Counted from the stretch's first letter, positions 1-9,660 are shown. The stretch is 64,000 nt of DNA from Actinokineospora pegani (GCF_009745975.1 NZ_WHOL01000107.1:1-64000), one strand, 5' to 3'. Made by a program: numbers and translations. Notes: generated by a model not told the origin, from the sequence alone.

Positions 1-336
1 CTGGGAACCCAGCTCGCGCACGCAGCGGGCGGCGCGGTGGCGCAGGTCCCCGCGGTGTGGGTGGTCGCCGGGATCGCGGCCCTGCTGTTCGGGCTCGTCC
101 CGAGGGCCTCGACGGCCGCGTCGTGGGCTGTGGCGGGGGTGGCGCTGGGGCTGGGGCTGTTCGGCCCGGCGCTGAACCTGGGGCAGGTGGTGCTGAACGT
201 CTCGCCGTTCACCCACGTGCCGAAGGTCCCCGGGCCGTCGGTGCCCGTCGAGCCCCTGGTGTGGCTGGGTGTCGTGGCGGTGGCCCTGGTGGTGGCGTCC
301 CTGGTCGCGTTCCGCCGTCGGGACGTCTCGAGCTGA
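1..336 (+). CDS. ABC-2 type exporter permease, C-terminal end (partial)
   Basis: The reading frame is open from the left edge to the stop at 334-336, so only about the last 111 residues are present. They contain at least three hydrophobic segments separated by short loops and end in a short basic tail (FRRRDVSS). An Asn/Pro-rich extracytoplasmic stretch with FTHVPKVPG lies before the last membrane segment. This resembles the end of the large multi-span permeases of actinobacterial antibiotic exporters (ABC-2, TetA/tetronasin type). That assignment is by resemblance only, because the N-terminal part and the partner ATPase are outside the window. The gene converges on the leftward operon ending at 374. 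Confidence 0.55.
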   Translation: MGTQLAHAAGGAVAQVPAVWVVAGIAALLFGLVPRASTAASWAVAGVALGLGLFGPALNLGQVVLNVSPFTHVPKVPGPSVPVEPLVWLGVVAVALVVASLVAFRRRDVSS

Positions 337-373
337 GCAGCGGGGCCGGGCGTGGCGCCCGGCCCCCGTCAGC

Positions 374-652
374 TCAGACGCGGCCGGAGTCGGCCTCCAC
401 CGGGAGCCCCGCCTGCTCGCGGACGATGCGCTGGGCCAGCTCCAGCCCGGCGGCCTGACCCGCGCGGAAGGACTCGTCGGTCGTGAGCTGCTTGGCGTCG
501 CGCTCGGCTTCGGCCAGCTTGGCCAGGCCTTTGCGGACCAGGCGCGCCCCCGGAACCAACGCGAACGCGGCGCAGCGGTCGTCGAGCTTGATCTTGAACC
601 TTCTTCTCCCGTCTCCGGACACCACCCGGACCTGCGCACGGGTGAGCGTCAC
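374..652 (-). CDS. Small conserved-looking protein of unknown function at the end of the sigma/ABC operon
   Basis: A 92-residue protein starting at GTG 652, whose start overlaps the stop of the upstream membrane protein in a GTGA arrangement. It is soluble and charged. A basic N-terminal half with FKIKLDDRC is followed by an amphipathic helix-rich part with many Ala, Glu and Arg. No membrane segment, signal peptide or known motif is visible. The tight overlap makes it the last gene of the six-gene operon running from the ECF sigma factor, so it probably acts with the ABC exporter or its regulation. The longer frame reading upstream to 991 is rejected because it runs antisense-like through the neighbour. 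Function is not recognised. Confidence 0.55.
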   Translation of the reverse strand: MTLTRAQVRVVSGDGRRRFKIKLDDRCAAFALVPGARLVRKGLAKLAEAERDAKQLTTDESFRAGQAAGLELAQRIVREQAGLPVEADSGRV

Positions 653-1209
653 GGGGTGCCCCTGACCGCGTGCACCGCCAGCCCGCCGACCCCGAGCACG
701 ACCGCCGCGAGCAGGGCCGGCGTGCTGTCCTGGGGCTGGACGGGCCAGGTCAGCACCGCTACGACCAGCGGTTCCGACATGGGCGGCATGACCACCCCGG
801 GCAGTGCCCAGGCCACCGGCAGCGTCCAGGCCAGTTGCCGCCCGAACAGCGCCGCGGCGAGTGCGGCGAGCCCCACGAACCCGAGGGCCGCGCGCAGGAC
901 CACACCCGCCGGGGCGGTGCTGACCATGACCGTCACACCGCCCACCAGCACCGCCGCCACCCCGGCGTGGACCATCCGCAGCGGCGGCCACCGCACCGCG
1001 GCGGTTCGGTCCAGTTCGGGGTCGACCCCGCCGAACCCCTGGCCGAGCACCGCCAGGCCCGCGGCCACGGCCAGACAGGCGGTGATCACCTGGCGCTGGG
1101 GGTTGAGCGCCCCCGCCGAGGTCATCACCACGGCCACGACCGCGAGCAGCGACCCGGGCAGCGCCAGCGGGACCTGGCGCGAGCGCAAGTACAGGACCAG
1201 CGGCCTCAC
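649..1209 (-). CDS. Polytopic membrane protein, probable ABC exporter subunit
   Basis: A 186-residue protein with about five or six hydrophobic helices and very short loops. The start is GTG 1209, overlapping the stop of the preceding permease by four bases (GTGA), and its own stop overlaps the next gene the same way. The one notable loop carries a GGVDPELDRTAAVRW sequence. It has no ATP-binding motif and no export signal other than the membrane helices. Its position directly after an ATPase and a larger permease suggests an accessory permease subunit of the same ABC-2 exporter. No family name can be given from the sequence alone. Confidence 0.6.
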   Translation of the reverse strand: MRPLVLYLRSRQVPLALPGSLLAVVAVVMTSAGALNPQRQVITACLAVAAGLAVLGQGFGGVDPELDRTAAVRWPPLRMVHAGVAAVLVGGVTVMVSTAPAGVVLRAALGFVGLAALAAALFGRQLAWTLPVAWALPGVVMPPMSEPLVVAVLTWPVQPQDSTPALLAAVVLGVGGLAVHAVRGTP

Positions 1210-2504
1210 GGTGTGCCCCCGCCCGGGCAGGCCAGGTACTTGGCCCGGACGCCCTCGAACCACCGCAGTTGGTCCGCGGCGGGGAGGGTCTTGATCCGCT
1301 CCCACTCCGCCAGGCGCTCGGCGCCCTCGGTCCCGTGCAGGGGCGGCCCTGGCGCGGGGTAGGCGCCCCAGAGCCACGCGGCGGTCAGGCCGCGCTCGCG
1401 GTAGTCGACCTCCCCGCAGGGACGGGTGCCCCCACCCGCCAGGACGCGGACGCTCAGCGCGTTCCCCTCGGCCTCCCAGCCCTCGCCCGGGGTGTGGTTG
1501 GCCGACGCGAACCAGACCTCGTCCGCGGGCTGCGGTCCGGGGCGGTCGTCGACCACCTCGCGCACGACTGTCGGCGCGGTGGGCAGCACGGCCATCCGCT
1601 CCAGCGCCTGCCGGGCCGGGCCGGTGAGCGAGTCCAGGGCGTCGGCGTGGATCCGCAGGACGCAGACCTTCGGCCCGTCGTCGGTGGTGCAGACCTCCGC
1701 GGCCGCGGCCGGGTCGAGCTGGAGACCGGTCGCCGGGGCGGCGGACACGACGACCATCCCGGCGACCAGACCCAGTCCGGCGGGCGCCAGGGCCGCCAGG
1801 GCGAAGCGGCGCTTGGCCACGGCGGCCGCGGCGAGCCCGGCCAGCGCGAGCCCGGCGAACAGCGCCGCCTGCCCGCCGGTGACCGCCGGAGCGAGCGTGG
1901 TCAGCTCGTCGAGCGGGGAGGACATGTTGGGCGTCAGCAGCCACACCCCGGTCAGCGGCCGGTATTTGCTCAGTTCCATCGGAGCCAGCAGCAGGATGAA
2001 CGACGCCACGGCCAGCACCGGCGGCGTGTAGACCGACGGCAGCAGCCGCCCCACCCCCAGCCCCAACCACGCCGCCGCCACCAGCGACAGCGCGCCGACC
2101 AGCGCGATCGGCGTCCAGCCGAGGTGCTGGTACGGAGTGGACACCGCCACCGCGCCCGCCGCGGTCACCACCAGGTACGCCAGGCCCGCGCAGATCCCCA
2201 CCGCGAACGCGGCGGGCAGCGAGCGCGACCAGGTCGGCCGCGAGGTCGTCCCGACCAGCTCGGTCATGCCCGACCGCCGGTCGCGCCGTGCCTGCCACGC
2301 CCCGGCGGCCAGCGCCGCGGGCCACAGCACGATCAGCGTGACCCGCTGGAGCCCGGCGAGCATCGCCCACTGCGGCTGCCAGAGCCCGGTCTGGTCGGTC
2401 AGTTCGAGGATGTAGAAGTTGGTCACCCCGAAGGAGATGATGATGATCGCGATCGGGATCGCCGTCGAGCGGCGCAGCTCGACCAGGAGCATGCGCGCGC
2501 TCAT
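1206..2504 (-). CDS. ABC-2 type transporter permease with a C-terminal extracytoplasmic domain
   Basis: A 432-residue protein starting at ATG 2504 (ATGA overlap with the ATPase stop). The first 250 or so residues form about six to eight membrane helices, beginning with a cytoplasmic ELRRS motif typical of ABC-2 permeases. After the last helix the remaining 160-170 residues are hydrophilic, with scattered Cys (EVCTTDDG, KVCVLRIH, RPCGE, YLACPGG) and many Trp. This looks like a folded domain outside the membrane, possibly disulfide-bonded, that might bind a substrate or sense the envelope. Such a large terminal domain is not usual for short ABC-2 permeases. The partner ATPase is the upstream gene. 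Confidence 0.7.
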   Translation of the reverse strand: MSARMLLVELRRSTAIPIAIIIISFGVTNFYILELTDQTGLWQPQWAMLAGLQRVTLIVLWPAALAAGAWQARRDRRSGMTELVGTTSRPTWSRSLPAAFAVGICAGLAYLVVTAAGAVAVSTPYQHLGWTPIALVGALSLVAAAWLGLGVGRLLPSVYTPPVLAVASFILLLAPMELSKYRPLTGVWLLTPNMSSPLDELTTLAPAVTGGQAALFAGLALAGLAAAAVAKRRFALAALAPAGLGLVAGMVVVSAAPATGLQLDPAAAAEVCTTDDGPKVCVLRIHADALDSLTGPARQALERMAVLPTAPTVVREVVDDRPGPQPADEVWFASANHTPGEGWEAEGNALSVRVLAGGGTRPCGEVDYRERGLTAAWLWGAYPAPGPPLHGTEGAERLAEWERIKTLPAADQLRWFEGVRAKYLACPGGGTP

Positions 2505-3304
2505 CGCCGCGCCCCCTCGCGGTGCTGGGCGAGCAGGGCGGAGTAGCCGCGCTCGATCGGGGTGTCGCCCAGATCGGAGTCCGCGCCCGCGTCGACCAGG
2601 TCCTGCGGGGCGCCCTGGAACACCGCCTTGCCCGTGTGCATGAGGACCACGCGGTTGCACGCCGCGGCGACGTCCTCGATGAGGTGGGTCGAGACGACCA
2701 CGCAGGACTGGTCGCCGATGTCGCGCAGCAGCTTGCGGAAGTCCAGGCGCTGGGCCGGGTCGAGCCCGACGGTGGGCTCGTCGAGCAGCAGCAGGTCCGG
2801 GTCGTTGACGAGCGCCTGGGCGATGCCCGCCCGGCGCAGCATGCCGCCGGAGAGCGTGCGCATGGTGTCGCCCGCCCGGTCGGCGAGGCCGACCCGCTCG
2901 AGGGCCTCCTGCACCGCGCCGGGGACGCGCCGCCGGTCCACCTCCTTGAGCCAGGCCATGTGCTCGACGAACTCGCGGACGGTGAACCGCTTGTAGAACC
3001 CGAAGTCCTGCGGCAGGTAACCGATCCGCCTGCGCAGCGCCCGCAGGTCCGGCCGCCCCCCGACATCGACGCCGAGCAGCTCCAGCGTCCCGCCCGCCGG
3101 GCGCAGCACGGTGGCCAGCGCCCGGATGAGCGTTGTCTTGCCCGCCCCGTTGGGGCCGAGCAGGCCGTGCACGCCGGTGCCCAGCCGCAGGTCGAGGCCG
3201 TCGACGGCCATCCGCCGCCCGGCGCGCACCCGCACCGCTCCCGCGTCCACCTCCCACGCGTGCTGTGTCGGAGCCAATTCCGCGGGGTCCACGGCCCGAG
3301 CCAT
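2501..3304 (-). CDS. ABC transporter ATP-binding protein
   Basis: A 267-residue ATPase of the ABC-2 exporter class. Visible motifs are Walker A GPNGAGKTT, the Q-loop region GYLPQDFGFY, signature LSGGM, Walker B LLLLDEP followed by TVGLDP, and the switch His in STHLIED. It would hydrolyse ATP to drive the permease encoded next. The start at ATG 3304 is chosen because AGGAAGGA lies seven bases upstream. An in-frame ATG at 3331 overlaps the anti-sigma stop (ATGA) and would add nine residues. The gene follows a sigma/anti-sigma pair, so the exporter is likely a target of that sigma factor, as in envelope-stress detoxification modules. Confidence 0.88.
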   Translation of the reverse strand: MARAVDPAELAPTQHAWEVDAGAVRVRAGRRMAVDGLDLRLGTGVHGLLGPNGAGKTTLIRALATVLRPAGGTLELLGVDVGGRPDLRALRRRIGYLPQDFGFYKRFTVREFVEHMAWLKEVDRRRVPGAVQEALERVGLADRAGDTMRTLSGGMLRRAGIAQALVNDPDLLLLDEPTVGLDPAQRLDFRKLLRDIGDQSCVVVSTHLIEDVAAACNRVVLMHTGKAVFQGAPQDLVDAGADSDLGDTPIERGYSALLAQHREGARR

Positions 3305-3327
3305 CGTCAAGTCCTTCCTGTTGTGAT

Positions 3328-4140
3328 TCATGAGCGGCTGGCCAGGTTGGCGAAGGCGCGTGCGCGGAGCGCGACCACGGCCACGGCCACCACCGCCGCG
3401 GCGGCCCAGGCGGGCAGCCAGTCCGGTCCCAGCAGCGGGGTGAGGGCCCTGGTGGCGAGCGCCGGGGTGATCACGAACCCGGTCCAGGCCAGGCCGAGGG
3501 CGGTCGCCGCGCGGCCCACCCCGATCAGGGTGCCCAGGGCCAAGGTCCCGGTGGTGAACGCCAGGCAGGGCAGCAGCCAGAGGGCGGGGGACAGGCCGGT
3601 GGCCCAGCCCGCCAGCGCCAAGGCCGGGATCACGACCGCCAGGACCGCCGCCGTGCGGCGCAGGACCAGCGGCAGCCCGGCGCCGGGGGTGGCGGCGGTG
3701 AGCTCGTGCATGGGGTCGAAACGCCGAGCCCACGCCGCGGCGACGCCGAACAGCGGCGCGACCGGGGCCACGAGCAGGATCAACGACGGCACGCCCGGGG
3801 TCGTGGTGCCCAGGTCGACGAGGAACGCCAAGGCGGCGACCACCAGACCGGCGCCGATCCACGGACCCAGCGCGGGTGGTGCCCAGGCGCGCCGCGACCG
3901 CCAGGCCGCGCGGGCCGGGGCGGGCGCGGCCGGGGCGGCCTCGGCGATCCGCAGCCAGACCACGTCGAGCGCCGCGCTGACCTCGGGCGCCGAGGTGTGC
4001 ACCGCCTCGCCCAACCTGGCCCGGCAGTCGGCGCAGGCCTCCAGGTGGGCCTCCACCGCCCACTCCACATCGGCCGCGAGGTCGGGGGAGCCCGCGACGT
4101 AGGCCGACAAGGCCTCGGGGGTCACGTGCGCGTCGGTCAT
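3328..4140 (-). CDS. Membrane-anchored zinc-finger anti-sigma factor
   Basis: A 270-residue protein translated from ATG 4140, overlapping the sigma gene stop by four bases. The N-terminal cytoplasmic part has the anti-sigma zinc-finger signature H-x3-C-x2-C in HLEACADC, near residues 32-39, which in this family holds the ECF sigma factor. From about residue 95 onward there are roughly six hydrophobic helices, more than the single span of simple ZAS proteins, so it may sense membrane perturbation directly. Coupling to the sigma gene and to the ABC exporter genes downstream supports the role. The inducing signal cannot be read from sequence. Confidence 0.82.
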   Translation of the reverse strand: MTDAHVTPEALSAYVAGSPDLAADVEWAVEAHLEACADCRARLGEAVHTSAPEVSAALDVVWLRIAEAAPAAPAPARAAWRSRRAWAPPALGPWIGAGLVVAALAFLVDLGTTTPGVPSLILLVAPVAPLFGVAAAWARRFDPMHELTAATPGAGLPLVLRRTAAVLAVVIPALALAGWATGLSPALWLLPCLAFTTGTLALGTLIGVGRAATALGLAWTGFVITPALATRALTPLLGPDWLPAWAAAAVVAVAVVALRARAFANLASRS

Positions 4141-4679
4141 GACATCGCCTCCCGCATCATCAGCCGGGCGCGCCTGGCCCGTGTCTTCACCGTTCCCTCC
4201 GGGATGCCCAGCAGGGCCGAGGTCTCGCGCACGGACAGGCCGTCCAGGACGAGCGCGCGCAGCACCGCCCGCAACTCCGGGGCGAGCGCGTTGAGCGCCG
4301 ACCCGACGTCCCCCGACAGGGACGAGTCCACCACCGCTTGCTCGGCGCCCGGCACGGCGACGGCCCGCTCGGCCACGGCGCGCTGGCGCCCCTCCCTGCG
4401 GAAGGCGTCCACCAGCCGCCGGTTGGCGATCGTCCACAGCCACCCGAGCGCACTGTCCACAGCGGAGGTCTCGGCGATCGATCCGGCCGCCCGCCACACC
4501 ACCACGTAGGTCTCCTGCACCACCTCGTCGACGAGTTCGTGGTCGGCGCAACGCCGCCGCAGCCGGACAGCCAGCCACGGCGACGTGCGCCGGTAGAACT
4601 CCGCGAAGGCGGCGCGGTCGCCACGGGCGGTGCGCCGCAGCAGCGCCCGCTCGTCGTCACCGACCGTTCCTTGTCGCAT
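4137..4679 (-). CDS. RNA polymerase ECF-subfamily sigma factor
   Basis: A 180-residue sigma-70 family protein with region 2 (DRAAFAEFYRRTSPWLAVRLRR, then ELVDEVVQETYVVVWR and a LGWLWTIANRRLVDAFRR helix) and region 4 (LRALVLDGLSVRETSALLGIPEGTVKTRARRAR, a clear helix-turn-helix). There is no region 1.1 or 3, as expected for group 4 factors. It directs polymerase to its own regulon and is held by the anti-sigma factor encoded immediately downstream. The gene begins the operon. A CRP-like palindrome lies about 50 bases upstream. Whether it also transcribes its own operon cannot be decided by eye. Confidence 0.9.
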   Translation of the reverse strand: MRQGTVGDDERALLRRTARGDRAAFAEFYRRTSPWLAVRLRRRCADHELVDEVVQETYVVVWRAAGSIAETSAVDSALGWLWTIANRRLVDAFRREGRQRAVAERAVAVPGAEQAVVDSSLSGDVGSALNALAPELRAVLRALVLDGLSVRETSALLGIPEGTVKTRARRARLMMREAMS

Positions 4680-4723
4680 GTCTTAGGGTCGTGCCCGCAC
4701 CCCTTCCAGGTTCTCCAACACCG

Positions 4724-4739
4724 CGTGACCTGCGTCACA
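4724..4739. promoter_or_regulatory. CRP/FNR-like palindrome upstream of the sigma factor operon
   Basis: CGTGA-N6-TCACA matches the CRP-family consensus TGTGA-N6-TCACA at nine of ten conserved positions. The centre is about 52 bases upstream of the sigma start codon and only a few bases past the stop of the flavoprotein gene, so it most plausibly controls the sigma operon. A regulator of this family is not encoded in the window. Confidence 0.45.
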
Positions 4740-4742
4740 TGA

Positions 4743-5921
4743 CTAGACGAACTCCGGGATCAGCTCACCCACCAGCCTGATGCTGGTCAGCACCGCCTCG
4801 TCGTCGAGCCCACCCATCTGGTGCAGGCACAACAGCCGGTCGACACCGAGGTCTGCGTAGGCCCGCAACTTCTCCCGGCAGGTCTCCTGGCTGCCGACGA
4901 TCAGCGAGTTCTGCGCGCTGAGCACCTCGAACACCTCCTCGTCCGCGACCTGCTCGCCACCGAGCAGCCTGCCGATCAGCAGCGCCCCCTCGGTCGGGGC
5001 GTCACCCTGCTCGGCGCGCAGGAACGACCCGGCCAGCCCGCCGCCGTCGGGCGCGTCGATGAGGGCCTGGTGGCGCTCCATCGCCAGCCGGAAATCGGTC
5101 GCGGCCTCGAAGAACGACAGGGCCCGGGTGCTGTACCAGGCGGCTGCCGCCGCGGCCCCGTTGCGCCGCGCCTGCTCGTCGGTCTCGGCGCAGTGGACGA
5201 ACGTGAAGAAGCCGACCTGGTTGTTGACGAACGCCCCCACCGGGTCGGCGCACGCGGCGACGGCCTCGCGGTACACGGCGATGAGCCGCTCGGCCCGCTC
5301 CAGCGACTCCCACATCGTCGTGCCCAGCACGCCGACACCGCGCCGCCCGGCCTCCTCGAACGACGCCGGGCTCGACGCCGCCTGCCACAGCGGCGGGTGC
5401 GGGTTCTGCAGCGGCTTGGGCTGGATCCGCACGTCGCGGATGTCGGGAATACCCGAGCCGTCCGCGACGTGGCTGAACCGCTCCTCGGTCCACATCCGGG
5501 GGATCATGGCGAACGCCGCCGCCGTCTGCGCCCGCACCTCGGCCTGGTCGATCCCGAACAGCCGCCACTCCGGCACGGTCGAGCGGGTCAGGCCCAGCTC
5601 CACCCGCCCGCCGCTGAGGTGGTCCAGCGTCGCGGCCCGCTCGGCGACCCGGATCGGGTGGTTGAACCGGTGCGGCGCCAGCACCGCGGAGTGCCCCAGC
5701 CGGATGCGGCCGGTGATCTGCGATATCGCGGCCAGCAGCAGTTCGGGGGCCGAGGACAGGCTGAACTCCTCCGCGCCGTGGTGCTCTACCTGCCACCAGC
5801 ACCCGTACCCGGCCTCGTCGGCCAGCCTCGCCTGGGCCAACGCCTGCTGGAACCGGGCCTGCTCGTGCCCGGCCGCCCACGGCCTGGGGTCCTGCACCTC
5901 GTTGAAGACGTCGATCTCCAC
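4743..5921 (-). CDS. LLM-class flavin-dependent oxidoreductase (luciferase-like monooxygenase)
   Basis: A 392-residue TIM-barrel flavoprotein of the bacterial-luciferase superfamily. Typical segments are [10 protein letters not shown] near residue 46, [42 protein letters not shown] positions 72-114, and a late G-S-x-E-T-C-R-E-K-L segment. Members use reduced FMN or F420 for oxidation of small organic substrates, and the substrate here is unknown. The start at ATG 5921 gives the usual N-terminus. A perfect 7-bp palindrome lies 16-31 bases upstream. The gene is monocistronic, diverging from dnaE. Confidence 0.85.
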   Translation of the reverse strand: MEIDVFNEVQDPRPWAAGHEQARFQQALAQARLADEAGYGCWWQVEHHGAEEFSLSSAPELLLAAISQITGRIRLGHSAVLAPHRFNHPIRVAERAATLDHLSGGRVELGLTRSTVPEWRLFGIDQAEVRAQTAAAFAMIPRMWTEERFSHVADGSGIPDIRDVRIQPKPLQNPHPPLWQAASSPASFEEAGRRGVGVLGTTMWESLERAERLIAVYREAVAACADPVGAFVNNQVGFFTFVHCAETDEQARRNGAAAAAAWYSTRALSFFEAATDFRLAMERHQALIDAPDGGGLAGSFLRAEQGDAPTEGALLIGRLLGGEQVADEEVFEVLSAQNSLIVGSQETCREKLRAYADLGVDRLLCLHQMGGLDDEAVLTSIRLVGELIPEFV

Positions 5922-5936
5922 GCTCGCTCCTCGCTC

Positions 5937-5952
5937 TCGACAGCACTGTCGA
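5937..5952. promoter_or_regulatory. Palindrome in the LLM/dnaE divergent region (operator candidate)
   Basis: TCGACAG-CA-CTGTCGA is a perfect 7-bp inverted repeat starting 16 bases upstream of the leftward LLM start codon. A repressor bound here would cover the likely promoter or ribosome-binding region of that gene. No dedicated regulator gene adjoins it. Confidence 0.4.
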
Positions 5953-6044
5953 TCAACTAGTCATCCACCGATGACCGGGCGTTACCGCCGCGCGGTGTTG
6001 ATTTGTTCAAAGGTGGGGGTGACAGCGGGCCGCTGGCCAGCCGG

Positions 6045-6061
6045 GACAACCGGGGGTTGTC
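6045..6061 (+). promoter_or_regulatory. Hairpin in the dnaE leader
   Basis: GACAACC-GGG-GGTTGTC forms a perfect 7-bp stem with a three-base loop about 60 bases before the proposed dnaE start. It could be an RNA leader element, an operator or a weak terminator. It does not match the actinobacterial LexA box. Confidence 0.35.
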
Positions 6062-6117
6062 GGCTGACGCGTGTCGTTTGTTTGCCTGGGGCGCACCGGT
6101 CTCGCTGGACTGCGCCG

Positions 6118-9100
6118 GTGTCCTCATCCTTTGCGCACCTCCATGTCCACACCGAGTACTCGATGCTCGACGGCGCGGCGAAGATCGGTCCGCTGGTCGA
6201 CGAGGCGGCCCGGTCGGGGATGCCCGCCGTGGGGATGACCGACCACGGGAACATGTACGGGGCGGACGAGTTCCACCAGGTCGCCGTCCGCGCCGGGGTG
6301 AAGCCGGTCATCGGGATCGAGGCCTACCTCGCGCCGAGCAGCCGCCACCACAAGAAGCCGGTGTTCTGGGGCCAGCCCGGGCAGCGCGGGACCACCCCCG
6401 AGGGGGTCGGCGGCGACGTCTCGGGTGGGGGCGCCTACACGCACATGACCATGCTGGCGGAGAACGCCGGCGGGCTGCGGAACTTGTTCCGGCTGTCGTC
6501 GCTGGCGAGCATGGAGGGGTACTACCGCAAGCCGCGGATGGACCGCGAACTGCTCTCCGAGCACGCCGCGGGGATCATCGCGACCACGGGCTGCCCTTCG
6601 GGTGAGGTGCAGACGCGGTTGCGGTTGGGGCAGCCCGCGCAGGCGTTGAGAGCCGCTGCCGACTATCGGGACATCTTCGGGCAGGACAACTTCTTCCTGG
6701 AACTGATGGACCACGGTCTGCCGATCGAGAGATCGGTGCGAGAGGGGCTACTCGATATCGGTAAGAGGCTTGGTCTACGTCCTCTTGCCACCAACGACTC
6801 CCACTACGTCAGCAAGGAACAGGCAGAGGCGCACTCCGCGCTGCTGTGCGTGCAGTCCGGCAAGACCCTCGACGACCCGAACCGGTTCAAGTTCGACGGT
6901 GACGGCTACTACCTCAAATCCGCCGAGGACATGCGGGCGTACTGGGACCCGGAGGTGCCAGGGGCGGCCGACAGCACGCTGCTCATCGCCGAGCGCGTGG
7001 AGTCCTACGCCGAGGTGTGGGAGCACCGGGACCGGATGCCGCTCTACCAAGCCCCCGAGGGGCACGACGTCGTCTCCTGGTTCCGCGCGGAGGTGCTGCG
7101 CGGGCTGGCGTGGCGGCTGCCTGGCGGAGTGCCCGCGGAGTACACCGCGCGCGCTGAGTTCGAGATCGACGTCATCGTGCGGAAGGGGTTCCCCGCCTAC
7201 TTCCTGATCACCGCCGACCTGATGGACCACGCCCGCGAGGTGGGGATCAGGGTCGGGCCGGGACGCGGGTCGGCGGCCGGGTCGCTGGTCGCCTACGCGA
7301 TGGGCATCACCAACCTGGACCCGCTGGCGCACGGGCTGCTGTTCGAGCGGTTCCTCAACCCCGAGCGCGTGTCGATGCCGGACATCGACATGGACTTCGA
7401 CGACCGGCGGCGCGGGGAGATGATCCGCTACGCCACGGACCGGTACGGCGCGGACCGGGTCGCGCAGGTCATCACGTTCGGCCGGATCAAGACCAAGGCG
7501 GCGGTCAAGGACGCGGCCAGGGTGCACTTCGGCCAGCCGGGGTACGCGATCGCCGACCGGATCTCCAAGGCGCTGCCCCCGCCGGTCGCGGCCAAGGACA
7601 TCCCGCTCAGCGGCATCACCGACCCCGGGCACGAGCGGTACCCGGAGGCCGCCGAGGTGCGGGCGCTGGTCGAGTCGGACCGTGACGTGTCCACCATCTT
7701 CCAGACCGCGCGGGGCCTGGAGGGGCTGATCCGCAACGCGGGGGTGCACGCCTGCGCGGTCATCATGTCGGCCGAGCCGCTGCTGGACGTCATCCCGCTG
7801 TGGCGGCGCGACGACGGGGCGGTGATCACCGGGTGGGACTACCCGTCGTGCGAGGCGATCGGCCTGCTCAAGATGGACTTCCTCGGCCTGCGCAACCTCA
7901 CCGTCATCGGCGACGCCATCGACAACGTCCGAGCCAACCGCGGCGTGGACATCGACCTCGACACCCTCGCCACCGACGACCAGGCCACGTACGAGCTGCT
8001 GGCGCGCGGGGACTCCTTGGGTGTCTTCCAGCTCGACGGTGGAGCTATGCGCGACCTCTTGCGCCGCATGCGCCCAACGGGATTCGGGGACATCACCGCG
8101 GTGAACGCGCTCTACCGGCCGGGACCGATGGCGATGAACACCCACAACAACTACGCCGACCGCAAGAACAACCGGCAGGCCGTGGAGCCCATCCACCGCG
8201 AGCTGGCCGAGCCGCTGCGGGAGATCCTCGCCGAGACGCACGGCCTGGTGGTCTACCAGGAGCAGATCATGCAGATCGCCCAGCGCGTCGCGGGCTTCTC
8301 GATGGGCCGCGCGGACGTGCTGCGCCGGGCGATGGGCAAGAAGAAGAAGGACGTCCTGGAGGAGGAGTTCGAGGGCTTTCGCGACGGGATGCGCGACAAC
8401 GGCTTCTCCGATGAGGCGGTGCGGGCGCTCTGGGACACGATCCTGCCCTTCGCCGGGTACGCGTTCAACAAGTCCCACGCCGCCGGGTACGCGCTGGTCG
8501 GCTACTGGACCGCGTACCTCAAGGCGAACTACCAGCCGGAGTACATGGCCGCGCTGCTGACCTCGGTCGGCGACAACAAGGACAAGTCCGCGGTCTACCT
8601 GGCCGAGTGCAGGCGGCTGGGGATCAGGGTCCTGCCGCCGGAGGTCAACGAGTCGTCGCTGCGGTTCGCCGCGGTCGGCCGCGACATCCGGTTCGGCCTC
8701 GGCGCGGTGCGCAACGTGGGCGCCAACGTCGTCGAGTCGATCATGGCGACCCGGGCGGCGAGGGGGAAGTACTCCTCGTTCGCCGACTTCGTGGAGAAGT
8801 CCGAGCTGGTCGTCTGCGCCAAGCGGGTCGTGGAGTCGCTGATCAAGGCAGGGGCGTTCGACACCTTCGAGCACCCTCGGCGCGCGCTGATCGACGTGCA
8901 CGAGGAAGCTGTCGACGCCGTGGTGGGGCTCAAGCGGCAGCAGGCCCTTGGCCAGTTCGACCTGTTCGGCACGGGCGACAGCGAGCCGGAGCCGACCTCG
9001 TCACCGCTGGCCCATCTGCGGTTCGACGCCGAGGAGTGGCCACGTAAGCACCTCTTGGCGTTGGAACGGGAGATGTTGGGGCTCTATGTGTCGGCGCACC

Positions 9101-9660
9101 CGCTGGACGGCGCGGATCACGTGCTGCGGCGCGCGGCTCCCAGGTCCATCGGCGCCGTGCTGGCGTCCCCGCCGAGAGAAGGGGAGTTGGTGCTGTCGGG
9201 GATGATCTCGTCGTTGGAGCGGCGGGTGAACAAGAAGGGGGAGACCTGGGCCATCGCCACGATCGAGGACCTGGACGCGTCAATCGAGGTCTTGTTCTTC
9301 CCGAAGTCCTACGCCGCTCTGGCCTCGGACCTGGTGGAGGACGCGGCGGTGGTGGTGAAGGGGCGGGTGAACTGGCGCGAGGACAAGATGTCGATCTTCG
9401 GCTCGGACCTCGCGCCGCTCGACATCAGCACCACTGAAGAACCTGCGCTTGTCCTGGAGATGGACGTGGCAGTCGGCGAGGAGGGGGTCATGGAACTGCG
9501 GTCAACGCTGCAAGCGCACCGAGGGCTCACCCCCGTGCGCATCGTTCTGTGCAATGGGCCGCGACGAACCACTCTTGCCGTTGACGACTTCCCCGTCACC
9601 GTGACCTCGGCCCTGCTGGGAGAACTCCGGTCGGTGTCAGGAATCCGAGTGGTTCGCTAG
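6118..9660 (+). CDS. dnaE: DNA polymerase III subunit alpha (replicative DnaE1)
   Basis: The catalytic subunit of the replicative polymerase, 1180 residues, the usual actinobacterial DnaE1 length. The PHP domain opens the protein with [13 protein letters not shown] (residues 7-19). The palm carries PDIDMDFDD (about 420-428), the fingers follow, then a tandem HhH region, and an OB fold ([20 protein letters not shown]) lies near residue 1030. GTG 6118 is chosen because the protein then begins V-S-S-S-F-A-H-L-H, as in DnaE1 homologues. The frame stays open back to 5059, but that extension runs antisense to the LLM gene and has no homology-like features. The ribosome-binding site is weak. The stop overlaps the convergent LysR stop by four bases. 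Confidence 0.95.
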   Translation: MSSSFAHLHVHTEYSMLDGAAKIGPLVDEAARSGMPAVGMTDHGNMYGADEFHQVAVRAGVKPVIGIEAYLAPSSRHHKKPVFWGQPGQRGTTPEGVGGDVSGGGAYTHMTMLAENAGGLRNLFRLSSLASMEGYYRKPRMDRELLSEHAAGIIATTGCPSGEVQTRLRLGQPAQALRAAADYRDIFGQDNFFLELMDHGLPIERSVREGLLDIGKRLGLRPLATNDSHYVSKEQAEAHSALLCVQSGKTLDDPNRFKFDGDGYYLKSAEDMRAYWDPEVPGAADSTLLIAERVESYAEVWEHRDRMPLYQAPEGHDVVSWFRAEVLRGLAWRLPGGVPAEYTARAEFEIDVIVRKGFPAYFLITADLMDHAREVGIRVGPGRGSAAGSLVAYAMGITNLDPLAHGLLFERFLNPERVSMPDIDMDFDDRRRGEMIRYATDRYGADRVAQVITFGRIKTKAAVKDAARVHFGQPGYAIADRISKALPPPVAAKDIPLSGITDPGHERYPEAAEVRALVESDRDVSTIFQTARGLEGLIRNAGVHACAVIMSAEPLLDVIPLWRRDDGAVITGWDYPSCEAIGLLKMDFLGLRNLTVIGDAIDNVRANRGVDIDLDTLATDDQATYELLARGDSLGVFQLDGGAMRDLLRRMRPTGFGDITAVNALYRPGPMAMNTHNNYADRKNNRQAVEPIHRELAEPLREILAETHGLVVYQEQIMQIAQRVAGFSMGRADVLRRAMGKKKKDVLEEEFEGFRDGMRDNGFSDEAVRALWDTILPFAGYAFNKSHAAGYALVGYWTAYLKANYQPEYMAALLTSVGDNKDKSAVYLAECRRLGIRVLPPEVNESSLRFAAVGRDIRFGLGAVRNVGANVVESIMATRAARGKYSSFADFVEKSELVVCAKRVVESLIKAGAFDTFEHPRRALIDVHEEAVDAVVGLKRQQALGQFDLFGTGDSEPEPTSSPLAHLRFDAEEWPRKHLLALEREMLGLYVSAHPLDGADHVLRRAAPRSIGAVLASPPREGELVLSGMISSLERRVNKKGETWAIATIEDLDASIEVLFFPKSYAALASDLVEDAAVVVKGRVNWREDKMSIFGSDLAPLDISTTEEPALVLEMDVAVGEEGVMELRSTLQAHRGLTPVRIVLCNGPRRTTLAVDDFPVTVTSALLGELRSVSGIRVVR

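Noticed and set aside
649-3066. Long minus-strand frame joining three ABC genes
   Set aside because: Only its last 186 codons are a real gene. The rest reads out of frame through the ATPase and permease, with Arg/Ala/Pro-rich composition.
6045-6061. LexA (SOS) box upstream of dnaE
   Set aside because: The repeat does not match the CGAAC-N4-GTTCG pattern expected in actinobacteria, so it is reported only as a hairpin.
5059-6117. N-terminal extension of dnaE by about 353 codons
   Set aside because: It runs antisense to the LLM gene and lacks DnaE-like sequence. The protein at GTG 6118 begins as DnaE1 does.
6775-8901. 708-codon minus-strand frame inside dnaE
   Set aside because: A shadow frame with Val/Asp/Arg-rich low-complexity translation and no motif.
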